A model generated the notes under the pieces. It did no database searches, was not told the origin of the DNA, and saw only the letters and a list, made by a program, of their open reading frames with translations. Below are positions 18,472-27,740 of a stretch of DNA of 64,000 nucleotides, in pieces. The stretch is from Deltaproteobacteria bacterium (GTDB lineage: Bacteria; Myxococcota_A; UBA9160; UBA4427): positions 1 to 64,000 of the forward strand of contig JAFDDH010000014.1 of the NCBI GenBank assembly GCA_019310975.1, read 5' to 3'. The position numbers were made by a program, and so were the translations under genes. Position 1 is the first letter of the stretch; each line of letters opens with the position of its first letter.

Positions 18472-19346
18472 GCGTTCGCTTGCAAGAAGCCCCGCAGCAG
18501 CGCATTCACCCGCTCCGGATTCTCCTGGTGGACGAAGTGCCCGGCCGCTTCGATTCGCTCCACACGCAGACCGGCCGGGAAGAGGCGTTCGGGAATGTGA
18601 TCGAATAGGCGAGTGTCGAGGCAGCCGTCGGTGGCCCCGGTGATGGCCAGAGTCGGGACTTCGATGGGGTGATTGGTCAGCTCGTTCATACGCCTGGATT
18701 CGTCGAGCCACGGATTCAACATGGCGCGGTAGTAGGAGAGCGCCGCACGCTTTACACCCGGCTGACGGAAGGTCCGCTTGAGCACCTCCATGGCCTCGGG
18801 CTCCCACTCGAACCCGGGCGACCAATCGCGCCACAGCCGCTCGATGAACGCGTAGTCGTTGCGTTCGACCACGAAATCGGAGAGCCCGCGCAGCTGAAAG
18901 AAGAGCGCATACCAGCTCTTGCGCAGCTGCGCCGGGAGCAGGCTCAGCGCACTGCGCTCGCGCATGGCGGCAAAATGCGGCACCGCGATGGTGGTGAGCG
19001 AGCGCAGCAGATCCGGGCGCTGCGCGGCCACCAGGTAGGCGACGATGCCCCCCCAATCATGCCCCACCAGATGCAGTGGCCCCAGCGTCTTCGCCCATTC
19101 GATCACATCCATGGCAACTCGCATCGGGTGATAGTGCACGCTTTCGGGACCTGGCTGGGTGGCGGTCTCGTAGCCGCGCAACGCAGGCGCGTAGGCGCGG
19201 AATCCGCCGGCCGCCAGCACCGGCAGCTGGTGCCGGAAGGAGTGCAGATCATCGGGGAAGCCGTGCAGGCAGAGCACGGGTGGGCCGTCGCCCGCGACCC
19301 GTGCGCTGAAGGTCATCCCATTCGCCCGAAGTGCGGCTGTCTCCAC
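18468..19346 (-). CDS. Alpha/beta hydrolase, epoxide-hydrolase-like
   Basis: 292 residues. The oxyanion-hole motif HGFPD is at 28-32. The nucleophile elbow is GHDWGG with Asp97, the residue type used by epoxide hydrolases and haloalkane dehalogenases rather than Ser. The C-terminal AAGHFVHQENP supplies the catalytic histidine. The helical cap lies between. The family opens epoxides or removes halides through a covalent ester; the substrate is not evident. It is the first gene of a two-gene unit with the downstream carboxylesterase (4-nt overlap). Confidence 0.9.
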   Translation of the reverse strand: METAALRANGMTFSARVAGDGPPVLCLHGFPDDLHSFRHQLPVLAAGGFRAYAPALRGYETATQPGPESVHYHPMRVAMDVIEWAKTLGPLHLVGHDWGGIVAYLVAAQRPDLLRSLTTIAVPHFAAMRERSALSLLPAQLRKSWYALFFQLRGLSDFVVERNDYAFIERLWRDWSPGFEWEPEAMEVLKRTFRQPGVKRAALSYYRAMLNPWLDESRRMNELTNHPIEVPTLAITGATDGCLDTRLFDHIPERLFPAGLRVERIEAAGHFVHQENPERVNALLRGFLQANA

Positions 19347-19490
19347 GGGACCTCCTGTTCACCGCCTCCACCGCCTGCACTTCTCGTCGCGTGCGATCTG
19401 CACGCGGACACGATCAGCGAACGGGGCTGCGATCGCAGAGTGTATACTGGCCCTGGCCGAGCGGTGTAGGCCACTCGCGGAGTTCGATTC

Positions 19491-20519
19491 GTGCGCAAGC
19501 TGTTGGCTCTCGCCATTCTCATTGCCTGCTTCATTCCCGGCATCGGGGCCGGGGAGGAGTCGACGACGTCCGGGCCGGCTGCGGTTTCCGCGCGCGGGCC
19601 CTCGACCCAGCTGGGAATCGGCGGACATCCGCAGACCCTGGACCGACGCAGGCTCGCGGCCACGCAGAGGACGTCCCGCCTCGCAATGGATCCACGCATG
19701 AACGCGCTGCCCGGCGCGCAGGACCCCGACATCCGCCAGCTCTGGGAGCTGGCGCTATCGCTCGAGGACCGCGGCGAGAGAAAGAAGGCCGCGAGCGTCT
19801 ACGAGAGCATCGCGCCGCACATCCAATTCTCGGCGGCCGCGCACTGGCGGATTGCCCGTATGCACTGGCGGATCGGTGATCTCATGCCCAACAACGAGAT
19901 CAAGGGCTCGGGCGCCTATGCGCAGTACAGAATCGCCGAGAGCTGGGCGCGGCGTGGGCTCGAGATCGATGAGAAGTGTGCGGAGTGCATGCTCTGGCTC
20001 TACGCCGCTCTCGGACGCATCACGGTCTCAGAGGGACTGCTTTCGGGCGTGAAGTATGCGCGCACCATGTCGACCCTACTCGACGACGGCATCGCACTGC
20101 AGCCCAGCTATCGCGACAGTGACATCAACTCGACGCTGGGCAACCTCTACTACGCGCGCGCGATCTTCAACCGGATGGTGCCGGACTGGTGGTGGTTGGG
20201 CATCCTGGTGGGCGTGCGCGGCGACAGGGAGCAGGCGCTTCGGGACATCGACCAAGCGCTCGCCCTGAATGGCAACCGGATCGACTATCAGGTCGAGAAG
20301 GGGGCCGTGTTGATGTGTCTCGGGTCGACGAGGAGCCGCGAGCAGCGCATCGAAGAGGGGCGCGTCGTACTGCGCGAGGCGATGACCTTCGAGCGAAGAT
20401 TCGAGACCGACGAGCTCGATCTGCAGCTGGCCCAGCAGATGATCGAGACGCCCGAGAAGGCCTGCGGATTCACCCGCGAAGGCTTCGTCGACGTCGCGGG
20501 CGAGGCCAAGAAGCTCTAG
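19491..20519 (+). CDS. Exported TPR protein
   Basis: 342 residues beginning at a GTG. The N-terminus (KLLALAILIACFIPGIGAG) is a signal peptide. A low-complexity region (20-80) is followed by helical repeats: DRGERKKAASVYESIAPH, RRGLEIDEKCAECMLWLY with a CxxC, LDDGIALQPSYRDSDI and DIDQALALNGNRIDYQ. It resembles the secreted TPR protein at 311-1162 in layout, including the cysteine pair. TATACT lies about 45 nt upstream of the start and could be a -10 element, without a clear -35. Function unknown; periplasmic or surface location is inferred. Confidence 0.75.
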   Translation: MRKLLALAILIACFIPGIGAGEESTTSGPAAVSARGPSTQLGIGGHPQTLDRRRLAATQRTSRLAMDPRMNALPGAQDPDIRQLWELALSLEDRGERKKAASVYESIAPHIQFSAAAHWRIARMHWRIGDLMPNNEIKGSGAYAQYRIAESWARRGLEIDEKCAECMLWLYAALGRITVSEGLLSGVKYARTMSTLLDDGIALQPSYRDSDINSTLGNLYYARAIFNRMVPDWWWLGILVGVRGDREQALRDIDQALALNGNRIDYQVEKGAVLMCLGSTRSREQRIEEGRVVLREAMTFERRFETDELDLQLAQQMIETPEKACGFTREGFVDVAGEAKKL

Positions 20520-20529
20520 CCCGGCTAGA

Positions 20530-21561
20530 TCAGAGCTCGCCGAGCAGATCGAGGGCCGCCGACGCCAGGCCGTCCACCTGATCGCGGAAGAGGTCGGTGT
20601 CGGCCTGATTGCCCATCACGCCCTTGAGATAGCGCGCCAGCACGCCCTCCACGATGGCGGCCAGGCGCCAATACTGAAACGCCCGGTAGTACGCGATGCC
20701 ACCGGCGTCGCGCCCGGTCAGCGCCTCGTAGCGTGCCACGACCTCTTCACGCGCCGCGAAGCCCTCCGCCGAGGTGGGTGACATGGCGGCCCCGCGACCG
20801 GTTGGGCCGGCCTCGCCGGGATGCGACCAGTTGTTGAGCAGATAGCCGAGATCCGCGAGCGGATCTCCGAGGGTGCAGAGCTCCCAGTCGAGTACGGCCG
20901 CGATGTGCCCCTTATCAGTGGTCAGCATATTGCCAATCCGATAGTCGCCGTGCACGATGCCACTGCCCAGCTGCTCCGGCTTCTTCGCCTCGAGGCCCGC
21001 GAAGACCTCCTCCATGGCCGGCAGCTCGCGGGTCTTCGTCTTCTCCCACTGCGTACGCCAGCGCTTGAGCTGACGCGAGAGGTAGGCCTCCTTGCGGCCG
21101 AGATCGCCGAGCCCGACGTCCTCGGGTACCACGCTGTGCAACGCGACCAGCACCTCGATGACTTCATCGCCGAGGCGCCCACGCGCGCTCTCGTCGAGCC
21201 TCTTGGCCGTCTGTATCTGATCCCCGAGCACGTAGCCGTCCACGTAGGCCATCACGTAGAAGGGCGCGTCGTTGATGCTCTCGTCCTCGCACAGGCCGAG
21301 TGCGAGCGGGACCGGCACAGCGGTGTTCGCCAGGGCTGAGATGATGCGATGCTCGCGCGCCATGTCGTGTGCGGTGGCGATCACGGCGCCAGTCGGCGGA
21401 CGGCGCAGCACGAACCGATGGCCCGCCGCGTCATCGACCTTGTAGGTGAGATTCGAGTGCCCACCCTTGATCAGCGAGAACTCGAGTGGCGGCACGGCAT
21501 CCTCGACGTGCTTGGCGAACCACTCGTTCAGCCCCTCGGCCCGGATCCCCTTGATCGTCAT
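20530..21561 (-). CDS. Aminoglycoside-phosphotransferase-fold kinase (ACAD10-like)
   Basis: About 343 residues. The nucleotide site starts with LIKGGHSNLTYKV, and VLRRPP holds the ATP-contacting lysine/arginine region. The catalytic loop VHGDYRIGN contains the Asp, and VLDWELCTLGDPLADLG contains the metal-binding Asp. This is the small-molecule kinase family found with acyl-CoA dehydrogenases (ACAD10/11 N-terminal domain), which can phosphorylate hydroxyacyl-CoA. Start 21561 has GAAGGGG upstream; the open frame extends further without support. It ends 10 bp from the convergent TPR gene. The dehydrogenase partner is not in the window. Confidence 0.9.
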   Translation of the reverse strand: MTIKGIRAEGLNEWFAKHVEDAVPPLEFSLIKGGHSNLTYKVDDAAGHRFVLRRPPTGAVIATAHDMAREHRIISALANTAVPVPLALGLCEDESINDAPFYVMAYVDGYVLGDQIQTAKRLDESARGRLGDEVIEVLVALHSVVPEDVGLGDLGRKEAYLSRQLKRWRTQWEKTKTRELPAMEEVFAGLEAKKPEQLGSGIVHGDYRIGNMLTTDKGHIAAVLDWELCTLGDPLADLGYLLNNWSHPGEAGPTGRGAAMSPTSAEGFAAREEVVARYEALTGRDAGGIAYYRAFQYWRLAAIVEGVLARYLKGVMGNQADTDLFRDQVDGLASAALDLLGEL

Positions 21562-21647
21562 CGATGCCACCCCTTCGTGTGCCCGCCCGGCGCCCCGGTC
21601 GAGTATACAGGCGCGAAAGCCCGATCCGGCAGCGAGGCACGAGGCTA

Positions 21648-21691
21648 TCATGTCGGGAGCATGTCAGGCGCATTTCAGGAGCATGTCAGGA
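21648..21691. repeat. Four 11-bp tandem repeats
   Basis: Four near-identical copies of GCATGTCAGGA (copies at 21648, 21659, 21670 and 21681, differing at one to three positions). They lie in the divergent intergenic region between the kinase-like gene and the MEMO1-family gene. The 11-bp period is about one DNA helical turn, so the copies face the same side of the helix, as in arrays bound by a regulator. Confidence 0.75.
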
Positions 21692-21769
21692 CAAGGTCGA
21701 ATCCGATGAATTTCAGCCGCGAGACGGGGAAGGGGCGCAGCACCCTGGACCTTGCGAAGGGGATACGCG

Positions 21770-22579
21770 ATGGACGCAGACCGCATCCGCCCGCCCGCCG
21801 TGGCGGGCCGCTTCTATCCGGGTGATCCCGCCGAACTCGACGCATCGGTGCGGAGCCATCTCGCGCTCGCGCGCAGCGCGGCGGAGGATGAGCCACCCGA
21901 TACGCATCTGAAAGCCGTGATCGTCCCGCACGCCGGGTTTGTGTACTCGGGCTCGGTAGCGGCCAGCGCCTATCTGCGGGTGGCCGCCGTGGCGTCGCGA
22001 GTGCGGCGCGTGGTCCTGCTCGGCCCCTCGCACCGGGTCTTCGTCCAGGGGCTGGCCAGCAGCAGCGCGGATGCCTTCGCGACGCCGCTTGGCAGGGTCC
22101 CACTCGACCGCGATGCGATCGCGCGCGCGGAGACCCTGCCCGCGGTGGTCGCCGACGACACCGCTCACGCAGACGAGCACAGCCTCGAGGTGCAGCTGCC
22201 CTTCCTGCAGTCGGTGCTCGGCGATTTCCTGCTGGTGCCCTTCGCGGTGGGAGAAGCCAGTACCGAGGAAGTGGACGAGCTGCTCGAGCTGCTCTGGGGC
22301 GGCGACGAGACGCTGATCGTGATCAGCTCCGACCTCAGCCACTACTACGAGTACGACACGGCTCGCCGCCTCGACCGGGCGACGATGCGCGCCATCGAAG
22401 CCCTGGATCCGGAGGATCTCGACGCCGAGTCCGCTTGTGGTCGGATTCCGGTGTGCGGTCTGCTCGCCGCGGCCCGCCGATACGGTCTCACCGCGCGCAC
22501 ATTGGATCTGCGCAACTCTGGCGACACCGCCGGATCGCACGACCAGGTGGTCGGCTACGGGGCGTGGGCATTCGCCTGA
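21770..22579 (+). CDS. MEMO1 family protein (AmmeMemoRadiSam system protein B)
   Basis: About 269 residues. The family is recognised from RPPAVAGRFYPGD at the start, the metal-site segments VPHAGFVYSG, LGPSHRVFVQG and DEHSLEVQLPFLQ, and the SSDLSHYYEY block. These histidines resemble those of extradiol dioxygenases. An ATG at 21770 with AAGGGGA upstream is preferred to an earlier TTG. The usual partners (AMMECR1 domain protein and radical SAM enzyme) are not next to it, so this looks like an orphan copy. The reaction is uncertain in bacteria. Confidence 0.92.
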   Translation: MDADRIRPPAVAGRFYPGDPAELDASVRSHLALARSAAEDEPPDTHLKAVIVPHAGFVYSGSVAASAYLRVAAVASRVRRVVLLGPSHRVFVQGLASSSADAFATPLGRVPLDRDAIARAETLPAVVADDTAHADEHSLEVQLPFLQSVLGDFLLVPFAVGEASTEEVDELLELLWGGDETLIVISSDLSHYYEYDTARRLDRATMRAIEALDPEDLDAESACGRIPVCGLLAAARRYGLTARTLDLRNSGDTAGSHDQVVGYGAWAFA

Positions 22580-22691
22580 ACCGAGCGGTCGTGTCGGTCG
22601 CCTTTGCCCCGGCTCGCCCGGGGTGCTTCAATCGGCCTGGGGCGGGCTCGATCGATCCGGCCCTCGTCCCCTGCACGGACCGGAGTCTCGA

Positions 22692-24239
22692 GTGAGCCAA
22701 GCAAAGCCCCAGGTCGAGGCGCGCCGCGGCGCCCTCTTCACCCTTGTCACCTGCGTCACCCGCGTCACCTGCGTCACCGGCGTCACCGGTCTGCTCCTCG
22801 CACTCTCGTTGGTCGCCGCGGGCTGCGGGGGCGGCGGCCAGCCGCAGCGCAAGCAGACCGTCCTCGCCACCGACTTCGACGACGCCAAGGTGGGCGAGGA
22901 GTCGGCGCGCGGGATGGCGGCCGAGATGGGCATCGTCGACGACCCGGTGCTGACGAGATACGTCGAGAAGATTGGCATGCGAATGGTCCCCTTCGCACCG
23001 ATCCGGCCCTTCGTCTACAAATTTCACGTCGTCGATCAATCCGCCCCCAACGCCTTCGCGCTACCCGGCGGCTACATCTACATTTCGCGCGGCCTGCTCA
23101 CACTGGTGAACTCCGAGGACGAGCTGGCCTGCGTGGTGGGGCATGAGATCACCCACGCCGCCGAGCGACACGCAGCGGGACGCCAGGAATACATGCGGCG
23201 CATGAACCCGCTCGCGATGGGCTACCTGCGCTACGGACAGATCCAGGCCTACGGCCGCGAGCACGAGCGCGACGCGGACCGCGGCGGGCAGATCATCGCC
23301 TCGCGGGCCGGCTACGACCCGATGGGCATGGCGAAGTTCATGCAGGACCTCGATGCGATGACGCGCCTCGAGCTGGGCTGGTCGCGGCTGCCGAGCTTCT
23401 TCGACAGTCACCCCTCCTCGCCCGAGCGCGCAGCCACGGCGGCACAGCGCGCGCAGAGCCTCTCGTGGATCCCACAGCCCCACGTCGCCAGGACCCAGGA
23501 GGACTTCCTGCACAAGCTCGAGGGCCTCGTGCTCGGCAACGACCCCAAGGAGGGCGTGTTTCGCGGCGAGACCTTCCTGCACCCGGACATGAACTTCGCG
23601 CTGCGCTTCCCGGACGGCTGGCAGCTGGTGAACTCGCGCCGGGCGGTGGGCGCCATCGAGCCGCACGGGGACGCCATGATCTCGATGACGGTGGCGGGCC
23701 CCGGCGACGATCCCGAGGCCGCCGCGCAGCTCTTCATCCACGGCGAGCTCAGGCAGGCGCGCGGCCAGGTCACGCGCGCCCAGTCGATCAGGGTCGGCGA
23801 CTACGAGGCGTACCGAATCGAGATCGAGGTGGGAGCCGTGAAGACCGGCGGGCACCTCACCTTCCTCGCCCACGAGGGCATGATCTACCGCATCGACACC
23901 ATCTCCAGGGCCGGCAAGGTGAGCCAATTCGAAGGACGTGGCCGGGCCGTGGTCCGCAGCTTCCGCGGACTCACGCCCGAGGAGCGCGAATCATTCAAGA
24001 TCGTCACCCTCGGGCTCGCCAAGGCGATGGAGGGAGAGCCGCTCGCGGCGCTGAGCGCCCGCTCGGGCAACGCCCTCGATCTGGGCACCACCGCGGTCCT
24101 GAACGACATGCACATCGATACGCGGCTCCGTGAAGGTCAGCTCGTGAAGATCGGTGTCGCGACCCCCTACGTGCCCGAGGCCGCGACGCCGCCCGAGCCG
24201 CACGATGTCGACAAGCGGAGCTCGCAGGGCGGGGTGTGA
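22692..24239 (+). CDS. M48 family metalloprotease lipoprotein (second copy)
   Basis: 515 residues from a GTG with GGAG 6 nt upstream. The frame is open further upstream, but that part overlaps the MEMO gene. A signal sequence ends at the lipobox LVAAGC (C45). The zinc site is GHEITHAAERH (H151, E152, H155), with EHERDADRGGQ carrying the third ligand. The C-terminal part (SGNALDLGTTAVLN, REGQLVKIG) is LysM-like. Length and layout match the protein at 13675. A 9-bp repeat inside the signal peptide gives the odd series VTC VTR VTC VTG VTG. It is probably an envelope quality-control protease; targets unknown. Confidence 0.9.
   Translation: MSQAKPQVEARRGALFTLVTCVTRVTCVTGVTGLLLALSLVAAGCGGGGQPQRKQTVLATDFDDAKVGEESARGMAAEMGIVDDPVLTRYVEKIGMRMVPFAPIRPFVYKFHVVDQSAPNAFALPGGYIYISRGLLTLVNSEDELACVVGHEITHAAERHAAGRQEYMRRMNPLAMGYLRYGQIQAYGREHERDADRGGQIIASRAGYDPMGMAKFMQDLDAMTRLELGWSRLPSFFDSHPSSPERAATAAQRAQSLSWIPQPHVARTQEDFLHKLEGLVLGNDPKEGVFRGETFLHPDMNFALRFPDGWQLVNSRRAVGAIEPHGDAMISMTVAGPGDDPEAAAQLFIHGELRQARGQVTRAQSIRVGDYEAYRIEIEVGAVKTGGHLTFLAHEGMIYRIDTISRAGKVSQFEGRGRAVVRSFRGLTPEERESFKIVTLGLAKAMEGEPLAALSARSGNALDLGTTAVLNDMHIDTRLREGQLVKIGVATPYVPEAATPPEPHDVDKRSSQGGV
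22746..22790. repeat. Five 9-bp coding repeats in signal peptide
   Basis: Five tandem copies of GTCACCNGC-type units encode Val-Thr-X five times inside the signal peptide of the second M48 protease, where a simple hydrophobic core would be expected. Copy-number change here would lengthen or shorten the signal peptide without shifting frame. Confidence 0.8.
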
Positions 24240-24516
24240 TTCGGCTCACCGCGACGCAGAGTCCCGTGTCGCATCGGACGGACCGTTCGCCCGCGTCCGA
24301 TCGCGGTCGAGCATTCCGACAGAATCATTTTCGCCCGGCATGGATCCGTGCGACCCTCGGCCAGGCATTGGCATCGCGGAGACAGGCGATAGGTGCCGGC
24401 CTCGGGGGTGAGGGGTGATCGACGTACATCCTCGGCCGTGTGTATCAAGCGGCTGCGATGTCGGGTCGATGTACTCGGCAGCGCGACATCCGCACGCGAA
24501 TCCTGGGGAACCCGTC

Positions 24517-26082
24517 ATGAAGACTCGATCCATCCAACGCTCGATCCTCTGTGGGCTGATCTGCACCCTGCTGCTTGCACCCGCCGTGGCGATCGCCGAC
24601 TCCTGGAGCTTCGTCGGATCGCGCCACCAGGCGATGGGCGGCACGGGCGTCGCCTTCTCGGACGACAGCACGAGCGCCTACTGGAACCCGGCGAATTTCG
24701 CGTGGCAGAAGGGCTGGGACGTTCAGATCCCGATCACGTTGGACGCCAACGTCGAGAATCAGGCGATCCAAGGGATCAGCAACCTGATCGTGACGGCGGC
24801 AGATCTCGAGCAGGACATCGAAGACTTCCTCAACTGCCCGCTGGGCTGCTCCGGCACCCCCCCCAGCGGACAGGCGCGGGAAGAGCTGATGGGCTTCCTG
24901 CTCCAGCTCGCCACCTACGGCCAGAACGGAGAGGCCGTGCACGCCAACTTGTCGATCGGACTGTCCGGGCGGTACAACAGCATGGGCTTTTCCGCTCTCT
25001 CGCTGACGACCGCTACGGTCTTTCCGAACGTCGACCTCGAGAACGTGGGCCTCAGCTCGGTCGATTTCGACGTGATCATCGGAACCGGCCAGGTCCCGGT
25101 CGACTCCGGTCTTGCCGCCCAGATTTCAGCTCGCGCCGATGTGACGCTCTTGCCCCAACAAGTCCAGCAGCTCGTGTGGCTGGCTGAGCTGGCCGGTGGC
25201 AATACGAGCGATCCCCGGATTCGAAGCTTTCTCGGCACCCTGGCCGCCAACACCTCCCAGGACACCAACCCCTTCGCGTCCAACGACACCGGTGCCCTCA
25301 CAGCGGGCGTCTCGACCCAGGAGTTCGGCTTCAGCTACGCGCACAAGATCCCCCTCCCCTTCCACTCCAGGACGGGGCGAGCCGGCCGATCCATCCTGCG
25401 TTACCTCGACAACCGCACGTCGCTCGGCGTAACCCTCAAGTACATGCTGGGCATCACCTTCCTGAAGACGTTCCAGTACGCGGACACCGACAGCACGGGC
25501 GACATCTTCGGCGAGTGGATCGACTCGGGAGACAGCGAGTTCAGCCACAACTTCGGCCTCGACCTGGGCTTCTCGTGGCGGCCGCTCGACTTCGTGAACG
25601 TCGGGCTGGTGGCGCGCAACGTGAACAGTCCGGCCTTCGACATCGCGCCCTTCATCAGCCCGACGACGGGCCAGTACGTCACCGAGGTCGAGCTCGACGC
25701 CCAGGTCCGGATGGGCGTCGCACTGATTCCGATCCGCCACCTCACGCTGGCGATGGACATCGACCTCACCGAGAACCAGATCAAGACACTGCCGGGCTTC
25801 AGGTCGCGAATCCTCTCACTCGGGGCCGAGTACGACCTGCCGATCGGAAAGAACTTCGGCCTGGCGTTGCGCGTGGGCGGCTACAACAATCTCTCGGGCA
25901 GCGTCAATCAGGACTGGGCGATCACCGCCGGCCTGGGCCTGCGCGTGGGCCTCTTCCAGCTCGACGCCTCGCTGGGCAGTTCCTTCGACGACGAGATCAT
26001 TCGAACCGATACCTATACCTATACGACGCTACCGACCCGATTCAATGTCGGCCTGGGCCTCAAGTTCGAGAAGAGCTTCTAG
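24517..26082 (+). CDS. Outer-membrane beta-barrel protein (TraF/PorV-like)
   Basis: About 521 residues. The signal peptide (LLLAPAVAIAD) is followed by SRHQAMGGTGVAFSDD and STSAYWNPANFAW, a pattern shared by TraF-2, PorV and FadL-like barrels. Strands with alternating hydrophobic residues continue to the C-terminus, which ends in GLGLKFEKSF with a terminal Phe as typical for barrel insertion. An ATG at 24517 with GGGGAA upstream is preferred; the open frame begins 102 nt earlier. Function unknown: a porin or transporter of hydrophobic compounds is the best guess. Confidence 0.75.
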   Translation: MKTRSIQRSILCGLICTLLLAPAVAIADSWSFVGSRHQAMGGTGVAFSDDSTSAYWNPANFAWQKGWDVQIPITLDANVENQAIQGISNLIVTAADLEQDIEDFLNCPLGCSGTPPSGQAREELMGFLLQLATYGQNGEAVHANLSIGLSGRYNSMGFSALSLTTATVFPNVDLENVGLSSVDFDVIIGTGQVPVDSGLAAQISARADVTLLPQQVQQLVWLAELAGGNTSDPRIRSFLGTLAANTSQDTNPFASNDTGALTAGVSTQEFGFSYAHKIPLPFHSRTGRAGRSILRYLDNRTSLGVTLKYMLGITFLKTFQYADTDSTGDIFGEWIDSGDSEFSHNFGLDLGFSWRPLDFVNVGLVARNVNSPAFDIAPFISPTTGQYVTEVELDAQVRMGVALIPIRHLTLAMDIDLTENQIKTLPGFRSRILSLGAEYDLPIGKNFGLALRVGGYNNLSGSVNQDWAITAGLGLRVGLFQLDASLGSSFDDEIIRTDTYTYTTLPTRFNVGLGLKFEKSF

Positions 26083-26101
26083 GCCGCCGTCGCAACGGGG
26101 C

Positions 26102-27541
26102 TCAGAGACCGAAGGGGCCCAGCTCGCCGTCGTCGATCAGGCTCTTGAGGTGTCGGTCGAGACGCGGGTTGGCGCCGAGGATGCGGCGCAGGCGGGCCTT
26201 CTCGAGCACCAGCACCCAACACTTGCCGTCCGCCACGACGCTGGCGCGCGCGAACTCGTCGCGGGCCGCCGAGCGCGCGCCGAAGACGTCGCCGGGTGCC
26301 AGACTGCCGAGGAGCTTGTCGGTCTCGTCGTCCTCGACGTCCATCGTGCCCGCCAGGAGCACGAAGAGCCCTTCCCCGGGCACTCCCTGCTCGAGAACCG
26401 GGACCGCGTCCTGGACCTCGAGGAAGCGGAACTGGCGCGCCACGCTGGGTCGATCCGCGCGGCTGAACGCCGCAAAGAAGGGATGCGTGCTGATCTGCCG
26501 GTCGATCAGCCGCTGGCGCAGGAAGCGCAGCAGCACCTTGGACATCTCGGGCCGACCGCGGATCAGCGACCACATCAACTCGCGATCCATCCCGATCAGT
26601 CGCGAGTCGACCAGCGCCTCGATGGTTGCGTTGCGCGGCTGGTTGGTGACGAGTCCGGCCTCACCGAAGAACTCGCCCTTCTCGAGCACCGCCATGCGCG
26701 TGCGCGGCGGCCCTTCGGCGATCGGAATCACGGCGCCCTCAACCACGACGTAGAGACAATCCGCCGCTTCGCCCTCACGAAAGAGCGTCTCGCCCTCGTC
26801 GATGCGCACCACGCTCACCAGAGCCATCAGCCTATGCAGCGTCGCCGCATCCAGAGACCCGAAGAGCGGTATGTCCGCGAGCTCGCGACTGGCCACCGGC
26901 GACTCGACCAGATCGTCCGTTGCACTCGGGAGAGCGGTGACCCCGGTGCCGCCGGCATGCAGCGGCTCGCTCGCGTGCACGGCGTCGACGAGGTCGACGT
27001 CCAGCTCGCCGAGCGGGTCCAGACCGCTGCCCGTCTCGTCGAGCGGAATCTCGGCCACGCGCCTGGGATCCCCGTCGCCGAGCTGGACGCCGCGCGATCC
27101 CGGAATCACCTCGGTGAGCTCGAGCTCCTCGAAGGGGGCGCGCGGATTCTGCGGCATCGAGAAATCGTCCGCCCCCGTCTCGATCGCGGGCGCCGTGCGC
27201 GGAGCAGTCTCGGGCCCACCGGGCTCCGTGTAGAGCAGATGCAGACAATCGAGGGTGGCGGGGTGATCGGGCTCGATCTCCAGGATCTGCTGGCAGGTCG
27301 CGATGGCGGCCAATACCTCGCCCGCGTCGATCTGGAGCTCGAGCGCGCGCGTGAAACGCGTGAGCGCCTGATCGCCATCGCCGAGCTCGAGAAGCGAGCG
27401 GCCCGCGCGCTCCAGCCAGGTCGGGTCGTCGGGCTCCAATGCCTCGAGCTGCAGGTAGACTTCCAGCGCGGACGCGTGATCACCCGAGCGCAGGGCGAGG
27501 GAAGCCTTGCGGCGCAGCTCCTGGTGATGGGGAAGGGCCAT
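26102..27541 (-). CDS. TPR protein with tandem cyclic-nucleotide-binding-like domains
   Basis: 479 residues. The first 110 or so are TPR-like (LALRSGDHASALEVYLQLEA, LLELGDGDQALTRFTRALEL). After a linker come two cNMP-binding-like domains. The first (about 225-345) has a phosphate-binding-cassette signature, KGEFFGEAGLV followed by PRNAT. The second (about 360-475) is degenerate: PGDVFGARSAA lacks the canonical Glu and the Arg is displaced. No DNA-binding domain is seen, so it is not a Crp-like regulator. The likely role is as a ligand-sensing scaffold. Divergent from the small gene at 27741. Confidence 0.85.
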   Translation of the reverse strand: MALPHHQELRRKASLALRSGDHASALEVYLQLEALEPDDPTWLERAGRSLLELGDGDQALTRFTRALELQIDAGEVLAAIATCQQILEIEPDHPATLDCLHLLYTEPGGPETAPRTAPAIETGADDFSMPQNPRAPFEELELTEVIPGSRGVQLGDGDPRRVAEIPLDETGSGLDPLGELDVDLVDAVHASEPLHAGGTGVTALPSATDDLVESPVASRELADIPLFGSLDAATLHRLMALVSVVRIDEGETLFREGEAADCLYVVVEGAVIPIAEGPPRTRMAVLEKGEFFGEAGLVTNQPRNATIEALVDSRLIGMDRELMWSLIRGRPEMSKVLLRFLRQRLIDRQISTHPFFAAFSRADRPSVARQFRFLEVQDAVPVLEQGVPGEGLFVLLAGTMDVEDDETDKLLGSLAPGDVFGARSAARDEFARASVVADGKCWVLVLEKARLRRILGANPRLDRHLKSLIDDGELGPFGL

Positions 27542-27740
27542 TCTCTCCTTATCGCTCCATCGGTCCTCGCGCTTGACCGGCGGGCAGCGGGCTCTCGGGG
27601 GGGCGTGGACGCATCGAGGAGCGGGACGCCGACGTGAGCCCCGTCACCGGCGGCGTCCGCTTCGGGGTGCGCGATTCTTCGCTTCACCCGCTCTGGTGAA
27701 CGACCGAAGCGGGGAGACCCCCCCGTGGCGCGGAGACGTC

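Noticed and set aside
18472-19056. Large N-terminal extension of the second esterase
   Set aside because: It lies in another frame across the alpha/beta hydrolase gene; family alignment starts at the GTG at 18471.
19443-19448. TATACT as promoter of the TPR gene at 19491
   Set aside because: A -10-like match without a -35 partner is not enough. The same applies to TATAAT at 58716.
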